11,754 nt of DNA. Source: an uncultured Collinsella sp. (GTDB lineage Bacteria > Actinomycetota > Coriobacteriia > Coriobacteriales > Coriobacteriaceae). Shown in pieces: positions 8,198 through 11,754 of the stretch; within the stretch, counting starts at the first letter, position 1, and each line of letters opens with the position of its first letter. The stretch lies in NCBI GenBank assembly GCA_900551205.1, contig URUW01000042.1, positions 1 to 11,754 of the forward strand. Direction: 5' to 3'. The translations under genes and the position numbers were made by a program. The notes beneath the pieces were generated by a model. The model had not been told where the DNA came from. It saw nothing but the letters and a program-made list of their open reading frames with translations, and did not search any database.

Positions 8198-8755
8198 CTA
8201 TGAACGCCGCTCCCTCGCATGCACGCGGGTATGCTTGCCCGCAGGCTCGTCGGGAACCATCCGATCGAGCACTATCGACGCCGCGATCAGCAGCGCCAGA
8301 ACGGCCACCACAACAAGCAAACCGGGCATCGTCGTGCAATATGCGTTGACGAAGCCCGGGTAAGGGACACAAAAAGAAACAGTGCCGATAACACTCGAAA
8401 AAGGCGTCTGCTCGGCATCGTGCATGATGCTTCCGACTGCATTTTTGTTCGCAATTCCCTGCGTGCCGATCATCTGCGCCACAGGGTCGATCTGATACAC
8501 CTGGTGCGTCACCACGGCGCCATCCGATCGGTAAAAGGTTGCATTGTCGCCCACGGCAATATCCGTTGGCTCAACCTGGCGGACAAACACCATGGAGCCA
8601 ACGGGAAGCTCGGGTTCCATAGAGCCCGAAAGCACAGCAAAGGGCATGTATCCAAATGCGCGAGGAACAAAAGAAACAACGGCAAGGGCTATGACAAGCG
8701 CGAACGCCAAGCTACTCAAAAGTGCAATAAATCGTTTGAGTCTACGCGCCGTCAA
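8198..8755 (-). CDS. sipW: SipW-like signal peptidase I (ER/archaeal type)
   Basis: This is a 185-aa membrane protease. Hydrophobic segments lie at 9-30 and 144-163, giving the two-helix topology of SipW-like enzymes. The nucleophile box is VLSGSMEPELPVGS (41-54), with Ser45 catalytic. The second box is VVTHQVY (81-87), with His84 in place of the Lys of ordinary bacterial enzymes, which places it in the ER/SipW class. The third box normally reads GDxNxxxD, but here it is TQGIANKNAV (98-107), with Ile101 and Val107 where the Asp residues are expected. The start is TTG at 8755: an in-frame TGA lies four codons upstream, and the AAGGGGG at 8769-8775 is 13 bases from the TTG, rather far. Translation may therefore be weak. 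It is the first gene of the fibre locus and, by known family behaviour, should cleave the leaders of the three small proteins downstream. Catalytic competence is uncertain because of the missing Asp. Confidence 0.9.
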   Translation of the reverse strand: MTARRLKRFIALLSSLAFALVIALAVVSFVPRAFGYMPFAVLSGSMEPELPVGSMVFVRQVEPTDIAVGDNATFYRSDGAVVTHQVYQIDPVAQMIGTQGIANKNAVGSIMHDAEQTPFSSVIGTVSFCVPYPGFVNAYCTTMPGLLVVVAVLALLIAASIVLDRMVPDEPAGKHTRVHARERRS

Positions 8756-8879
8756 AGTGATAATTCATCCCCCTTGAGGACCTATTCGACCCATCCAAAG
8801 GTCAGCAAGTTTCAACAGGAACCGCAAGGCGCTTGAAAAGTGAGTCCGAAATAAGCCAATTTGGAATCTTTTCGTAATA

Positions 8880-8916
8880 AAAACATAGCGATGTGCTACA
8901 CATTTTTCAATGTTTT
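8880..8916. promoter_or_regulatory. Nested inverted repeats over the candidate promoter
   Basis: An inner perfect repeat ATGTG-CTA-CACAT (8891-8903) sits inside an outer perfect 7-bp pair AAAACAT (8880-8886) and ATGTTTT (8910-8916). The two share almost the same centre (8897 and 8898). The inner pair falls in the spacer between the proposed -35 and -10 elements, where a repressor or activator could act. Confidence 0.45.
8882..8910 (-). promoter_or_regulatory. Candidate promoter for the fibre locus
   Basis: On the minus strand TTGAAA (8905-8910) and TATGTT (8882-8887) are separated by 17 bases and resemble -35 and -10 elements of the main sigma factor (5/6 and 4/6 matches). Transcription would start near 8875, giving a leader of about 120 bases before the TTG start of the signal peptidase gene. 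Confidence 0.4.
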
Positions 8917-9053
8917 GTCGCTAAATGCTACTAATTTTGGCGTAAGTGGTCATTTATCCCCAAATTAGTCTGTTTTATCCAATATCTGTGACTGACCCCC
9001 TACGCAACTTCCCCATAGAGGGATCGATTTTTTGCGGAACTAAAATAATGGTA

Positions 9054-9064
9054 CCCCCCCCCCC
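9054..9064. repeat. Run of 11 C
   Basis: An uninterrupted C11 homopolymer (G11 on the coding strand of the fibre locus) lies in AT-rich non-coding DNA about 300 bp upstream of the signal peptidase start and 145 bp upstream of the proposed promoter. Runs of this length are prone to slippage. Confidence 0.85.
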
Positions 9065-9159
9065 ACATTAAAACAAATTGCTGGAAGTGCCCTTTATTTC
9101 CGACCCCTTTTACTGGAGTTTTATGACAGCCCCATCTAGTTCGCAGCCCATAACCCTCT

Positions 9160-9422
9160 GAAAACCGTGTCCCAGAATTCCCGTCCGGAGTGGGATGCGG
9201 CTTCCGCTTGTGGCCCCGTTGGGAAGCCGTATCCCGCTTCGATCACAAATTCCGGGTCGCACTTTCCGCCAAGACCCTCAACCGGAAACTACATCCCATT
9301 TCTCGACCGAATACTGGGATGCAGTTTCCACAGAGCCCTTCAACGGGAAACTGCATCCCACTCCAAAGGCAAATTCCGGGACGCAGCTTCCGCAACTCCA
9401 CCCATCCGGAAATCCCATCCCA
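9160..9422. repeat. Array of nine 15-bp half-sites, alternating orientation, exact 31-bp step
   Basis: The forward half-site (TGGGATGCAGTTTCC and variants) starts at 9191, 9253, 9315 and 9377. The reverse half-site (GGAAACTGCATCCCA and variants) starts at 9222, 9284 and 9346 and 9408. A degenerate reverse copy (11 of 15 matches) sits at the predicted 9160. Every neighbouring pair is exactly 31 bp apart, so the full unit is 62 bp. All spacers between half-sites are 16 bases and differ in sequence. The pair 9315-9329/9346-9360 is a perfect 15-bp inverted repeat; 9315-9329 can also pair with 9284-9298 (14 of 15). The step is not a multiple of three, so the array is not coding. Alternating orientation and the short half-sites distinguish it from CRISPR. 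It resembles clustered REP/BIME-type palindromes or a protein-binding array. Confidence 0.85.
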
Positions 9423-9495
9423 CTCCGCACACATCCGGGCATAGAGCAATCAGCTTATTAGGCCTTCCATCAATAAAGGGGCGCCCTCGTGTCAC

Positions 9496-9524
9496 GAAAA
9501 AAGCCTCGAGAACTTCGAGGCTTT
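9496..9524 (-). terminator. Intrinsic terminator of the flavodoxin-family gene
   Basis: On the minus strand AAAGCCTCGA and TCGAGGCTTT form a perfect 10-bp stem with a 5-base loop, followed by a T tract (six A on the plus strand at 9497-9502). It lies about 40 bases after the stop codon of the gene ending at 9567. It separates that gene from the repeat array and fibre locus. Confidence 0.85.
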
Positions 9525-9566
9525 CACATTTGTATTGTTTTGCACGAAGGACCACGAACGGCGAAG

Positions 9567-10118
9567 CTACTCTCCCAGCACGGCCTTCTTGGCGGCTGCA
9601 GCCATGTTGTCCAGGTCTTCCTTGGTGGGATGGTCCTTCGCGGCAACCCAGTTGTCGAGCAGCATCTTAAATCGGGCGTTTTCGGGATCTTGCTCGAGCA
9701 TGGCCTCGTAGCGCTGCTTGACCGCGGGGCCCATCTTGCCCTGGCACATCGCCCAACCTGCAAGCTCGGCATCCTCAGCCAAATTGGAAGTTACGCGATC
9801 AATAATCTGCTGGTAATAGCTCTGGTCGGCGCCAAAACCGCAGGTGCCAAACAGGAAGACGCGCTTGCCGTGCAAGGCGGAGAGCAACGCCGCGACCGAA
9901 GGCGTGCACGCGCCCTTGTCGCACCAAAAACCGACGAGCACCGTGTCGGCAGCGCAGGCGCCCTGCGCCTCGAGCGCAACCTGATCTGCGTCCGCATCGT
10001 CGCTCAACGCCGCGGCGTGGACAAACTCAACGCCCGCAGCCTGCAGAGTGCGCTTGATCGCACCCGAAACCATCCTGGTATTACCGCTCTTGCTGTTAAC
10101 CACCAAAGAGCACGTCAT
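9567..10118 (-). CDS. Flavodoxin-family protein, BilS-like
   Basis: This is a 183-aa cytosolic protein with a flavodoxin-like fold. The N-terminal strand and phosphate loop read SLVVNSKSGNTRMV (4-17), an SGNT variant of the usual T/S-x-T-G-x-T FMN loop. The next core strand and loop are DTVLVGFWCDKGACT (58-72). A third strand and loop, RVFLFGTCGFGADQSYYQQII (86-106, core FLFGTCGFG), match small flavodoxins of anaerobes. The C-terminal half is distinctive: MCQGKMGPAVKQRYEAML (124-141), then DHPTKEDLDN (162-171). To my knowledge this resembles the family annotated as BilS next to bilirubin reductase, but no reductase is seen here, so the role (one-electron carrier to an unknown partner) is open. 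ATG 10118 is preferred over GTG 10124 because GAGG at 10129-10132 is ten bases from the ATG but only four from the GTG. It has its own terminator and probably its own promoter. Confidence 0.85.
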   Translation of the reverse strand: MTCSLVVNSKSGNTRMVSGAIKRTLQAAGVEFVHAAALSDDADADQVALEAQGACAADTVLVGFWCDKGACTPSVAALLSALHGKRVFLFGTCGFGADQSYYQQIIDRVTSNLAEDAELAGWAMCQGKMGPAVKQRYEAMLEQDPENARFKMLLDNWVAAKDHPTKEDLDNMAAAAKKAVLGE

Positions 10119-10154
10119 AGTCACGTTGCCTCGTTTCCCCCAAAACTAAAGCCA

Positions 10155-10190
10155 CTAATGCAATTTATTAGATGAATATCTTAGTACTAA
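10155..10190. promoter_or_regulatory. Two small inverted repeats upstream of the flavodoxin gene
   Basis: TTAGTACTAA at 10181-10190 is a perfect 10-bp palindrome. CTAAT (10155-10159) and ATTAG (10167-10171) form a second pair sharing the same core letters. They lie 37-72 bases upstream of the flavodoxin start, where a repressor operator would be expected. Confidence 0.35.
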
Positions 10191-10274
10191 CGTGACAGAT
10201 GTAAACCACCGTCTGTCGATTGGCGACGCAGACGACATCTTCGGACAGATTTCGAACAGTATGTACTTCGGATT

Positions 10275-10366
10275 GAAACCGCCGCAGAACGTTTCACGAA
10301 TGGCCGAAAAACTGTTTCACAAAACGCCGTCAAATTGTGTCACGGAGTATCGTCAAATTGTTTCAC
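10275..10366. repeat. Four tandem 23-bp direct repeats ending in TGTTTCAC
   Basis: Copies at 10275-10297, 10298-10320, 10321-10343 and 10344-10366 are exactly adjacent and each ends in (T/C)GT(T/G)TCAC. The last two share CGTCAAATTGT(T/G)TCACG with 16 of 17 identities; the first two are more diverged. On the minus strand the units begin GTGAAACA. The step is not a multiple of three. TGTTTCAC equals half of the ParB site parS, but here it is repeated in one direction and not mirrored. The arrangement is iteron-like. Confidence 0.8.
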
Positions 10367-10423
10367 GCGCTGGTAGAACGCTATATAACACGATCGCTCC
10401 ATGGGACAAACAAACCTGATTAA

Positions 10424-10453
10424 TTTGCCCCACGGGCTTGCTTACTGGGCAAA
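10424..10453 (-). terminator. Weak hairpin at the ABC exporter stop codon
   Basis: TTTGCCC and GGGCAAA (10447-10453 and 10424-10430 on the plus strand) can pair across 16 bases, overlapping the stop codon. A smaller GCCC-CAC-GGGC hairpin lies inside. The tract after the stem is AAATTAAT with no clear U run, so terminator function is uncertain. Confidence 0.3.
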
Positions 10454-11754
10454 CTGGCTGCGGTAGAGCTCGGCATAGAAGCCGTCTGCCGCCAGCAGCT
10501 CGTCGTGCGTGCCCCGCTCGATAATCTGGCCGTCACGCATCACCAGAATGCAGTCGGCGTTGCGGATCGTCGACAGGCGGTGCGCAACCACAAAGCTCGT
10601 GCGACCGGCCATGAGCTCGTCGAATGCCGCCTGCACCTGCAGCTCGGTGCGCGTGTCAATACTCGAGGTCGCCTCGTCCAGCAGCAGAATCGCCGGGTCG
10701 GTGAGCATGACGCGCGCGATGCACAGCAGCTGTTTTTGGCCTTGGCTAAACGTGCCGCCGTCCTCGCCGATCACCGTATCGTAGCCGTCGGGCAGCTGCA
10801 CGATAAACTTGTGCGCATGCGCGCGCTTGGCAGCCTCGATAACCTGCTCGCGCGTGGCATCCGGGCAACCGTAAGCGATGTTGTCCGCCACCGTGCCCTC
10901 GAACAGCCAGGTGTCCTGCAGCACCATGCCAAAGGCGCGGCGCAGGCTCGCCCGTGTGTAGTCACGCGAGGACTTGCCATCGACCATGATGCGTCCGGCA
11001 TCGATATCGTAAAAGCGCAGCAGCAGGTTGATGAGCGTCGTCTTGCCGCAGCCCGTGGGGCCGACCAGGGCAAAGCGCATGCCGGGTTTGGCGTCAATGC
11101 AAATGTCCTGCAGCAGCTTGCGGTCGGGCACGTAGCTAAAGTCCACATGCTCAAAGGCGACCTCGCCCTGCGGGGCGGCAAGCTCTACGGCGTCCGACGC
11201 GTCGGGCTCCTGCTCGCGTGCATCGAGCAGCGCGAACATGCGGCGCGCCGAGGCATACGCCGTCTGGATCTGCGTAATGACGTTGGTGACCTCGTTGAAC
11301 GGCTTGGTGTACTGGTTGGCATAGGACAAAAAGATCTGCACGCCACCCACCGTGAGCGCCGCCGGCACGCCCGTGATCACGCCCACGCAGCCGATCACAG
11401 CGACCACGGCATAGATGATGTTATTGATAAAGCGCGTGCCGGGGTTGGAGAGCGAACCCATAAACTGCGCGCGCTCACCCGCGGTGTAGAGCTCAGCATT
11501 GAGGGCATCGAAGCGCTGCTGAGCGTGCGCGCCGTAGGCAAAGGCGTCGACAAGCTTCTGCTCGCCCACGTATTCCTCGATATGGCCGCCAAGTTGGCCC
11601 TGAATGCGCTGCTGTGCCGTAAAGCTCTTGTTGGAAAGCTTGGCGATGGCGCCGGCTGCAAAAATGGAAAGCGGCGTGACGAGCACCACCACGAGCGTCA
11701 TGGTCAGGTTGATGGAAAGCATAAACGCGAGCGTGCCCACGATGGTAATAACAC
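10442..11754 (-). CDS. ABC exporter half-transporter (membrane plus ATPase), 5' end off the window
   Basis: The frame is open at the right edge, leaving about 436 C-terminal residues of a protein whose family is usually near 600. Positions here count from an internal GTG at 11740, which is not the true start. The membrane domain is partly present, with hydrophobic helices at about 6-30 and 105-140 and the helix ending KPFNEVTNVITQIQTAYASARRMF (146-169, core NVITQIQTAYASA) that leads to the ATPase. The ATPase has Walker A GPTGCGKT (227-234), Q-loop Gln275, signature FSQGQ (331-335), Walker B ILLLDE (351-356) with catalytic Glu356, D-loop SSID (359-362) and His387 in the switch. The SQGQ signature is common in this multidrug-type exporter branch. 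All ATPase residues are intact. Such proteins often work as heterodimers, so the partner gene may lie upstream outside the window. The substrate cannot be told. Confidence 0.93.
   Translation of the reverse strand, partial: VITIVGTLAFMLSINLTMTLVVVLVTPLSIFAAGAIAKLSNKSFTAQQRIQGQLGGHIEEYVGEQKLVDAFAYGAHAQQRFDALNAELYTAGERAQFMGSLSNPGTRFINNIIYAVVAVIGCVGVITGVPAALTVGGVQIFLSYANQYTKPFNEVTNVITQIQTAYASARRMFALLDAREQEPDASDAVELAAPQGEVAFEHVDFSYVPDRKLLQDICIDAKPGMRFALVGPTGCGKTTLINLLLRFYDIDAGRIMVDGKSSRDYTRASLRRAFGMVLQDTWLFEGTVADNIAYGCPDATREQVIEAAKRAHAHKFIVQLPDGYDTVIGEDGGTFSQGQKQLLCIARVMLTDPAILLLDEATSSIDTRTELQVQAAFDELMAGRTSFVVAHRLSTIRNADCILVMRDGQIIERGTHDELLAADGFYAELYRSQFAQ

Larger units (their letters stand above)
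8856..8968. repeat. Three CCAAATTAG-like boxes
   Basis: CCAATTTGG at 8856-8864 is a 9-bp palindrome. CTAATTTTGG at 8931-8940 and CCCAAATTAG at 8959-8968 face each other with 9 of 10 pairs matching. All three are variants of one CCAAATT(A/G)G motif flanking the candidate promoter. They could be sites for one DNA-binding protein, or chance in AT-rich DNA. Confidence 0.3.
8756..9566. other. Long non-coding region upstream of the fibre locus
   Basis: No convincing gene lies in these 811 bases. The half next to the peptidase gene (to about 9130) is visibly richer in A and T than the flanking genes. It holds a candidate promoter with nested inverted repeats, three CCAAATTAG-like boxes and an 11-C run. 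The far half holds the 31-bp-step alternating repeat array and the terminator of the flavodoxin gene. Open frames across the array change phase with each 31-bp unit and show no ribosome binding site or protein-like composition. Confidence 0.7.
10119..10441. other. Non-coding region between the ABC exporter and the flavodoxin gene
   Basis: This 323-bp stretch has no convincing gene. It holds four 23-bp direct repeats, two small inverted repeats near the flavodoxin start, and a weak hairpin at the ABC gene end. A possible minus-strand promoter is TTTACA (10200-10205) with GATATT (10175-10180), but the 19-base spacer makes it doubtful. A 75-codon plus-strand frame starting at GTG 10192 runs through the repeats and looks spurious. 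Confidence 0.6.

Noticed and set aside
7396..8349. Plus-strand open frame (317 codons) opposite the first subunit and peptidase genes
   Set aside because: It spans two genes with clear family motifs on the other strand and starts in the G-rich hairpin region without a ribosome binding site.
8779..8803. GACCT/AGGTC hairpin just upstream of the peptidase ribosome binding site, possible riboswitch
   Set aside because: It is only a 5-bp stem. No conserved riboswitch core could be recognised in the roughly 120-base leader.
9123..9161. Tiny plus-strand peptide ATG with a nearby TGGAG, possible leader peptide
   Set aside because: It has only 12 codons and no downstream plus-strand gene for it to regulate.
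9160..9422. CRISPR array
   Set aside because: Half-sites are 15 bp, spacers only 16 bp and orientation alternates. No cas gene is nearby. CRISPR repeats are longer and face one way.
9167..9670. Plus-strand open frames across the repeat array
   Set aside because: The 31-bp step shifts the frame at each unit, several frames are open at once, and no ribosome binding site or protein-like sequence is seen.
10192..10419. 75-codon plus-strand frame beginning with GTG
   Set aside because: It runs through the 23-bp repeats and a palindrome, has no ribosome binding site, and resembles no family I know.

Overview
The window is about 11.75 kb of moderately high-GC DNA, and every credible gene is on the minus strand. 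Gene style and protein families point to a Coriobacteriia gut actinobacterium, most likely Collinsella or a close relative. The pointers are SipW-type exported proteins, a very long InlB-repeat surface protein, a LAxTG-type sorting motif and an anaerobe-type small flavodoxin. This placement is inferred from protein families only; no marker gene is present.

Reading in the direction of transcription (right to left), the window opens with the C-terminal two thirds of an ABC exporter half-transporter (10442 to the right edge). A 323-bp gap follows, carrying four 23-bp direct repeats and two small palindromes, and then a 183-aa flavodoxin-family protein (9567-10118) with a clean intrinsic terminator. 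Next is an 811-bp non-coding stretch (8756-9566). It holds an unusual array of 15-bp half-sites that alternate in orientation at an exact 31-bp step, an 11-C homopolymer, and a candidate promoter embedded in nested inverted repeats.

The left 8.8 kb is one surface-fibre locus. It contains, in order, a SipW/ER-type signal peptidase (8198-8755), a TasA/camelysin-like exported protein (7411-8127), a hairpin that looks like a partial terminator (7349-7395), a second exported protein with a SipW-type leader (6671-7318), a giant 1824-aa beta-helix plus InlB-repeat protein (1193-6667), a third small exported protein of the CPF_0494 type (610-1191), and a protein with a classical signal peptide whose reading frame reaches an LAATG sorting motif exactly at the left edge (607 to 1). 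The last four genes are separated by only 1-3 bp and are almost certainly co-transcribed.

A working model, which is inference, is as follows. The dedicated peptidase processes the three small leader-bearing proteins, which form or cap an extracellular fibre. The giant repeat protein is a fibre-associated adhesin without an anchor of its own, and the LAATG protein ties the assembly to the cell wall. The hairpin after the first small protein would make that protein the abundant subunit. The peptidase lacks the Asp usually found in its third conserved box, which is worth checking.
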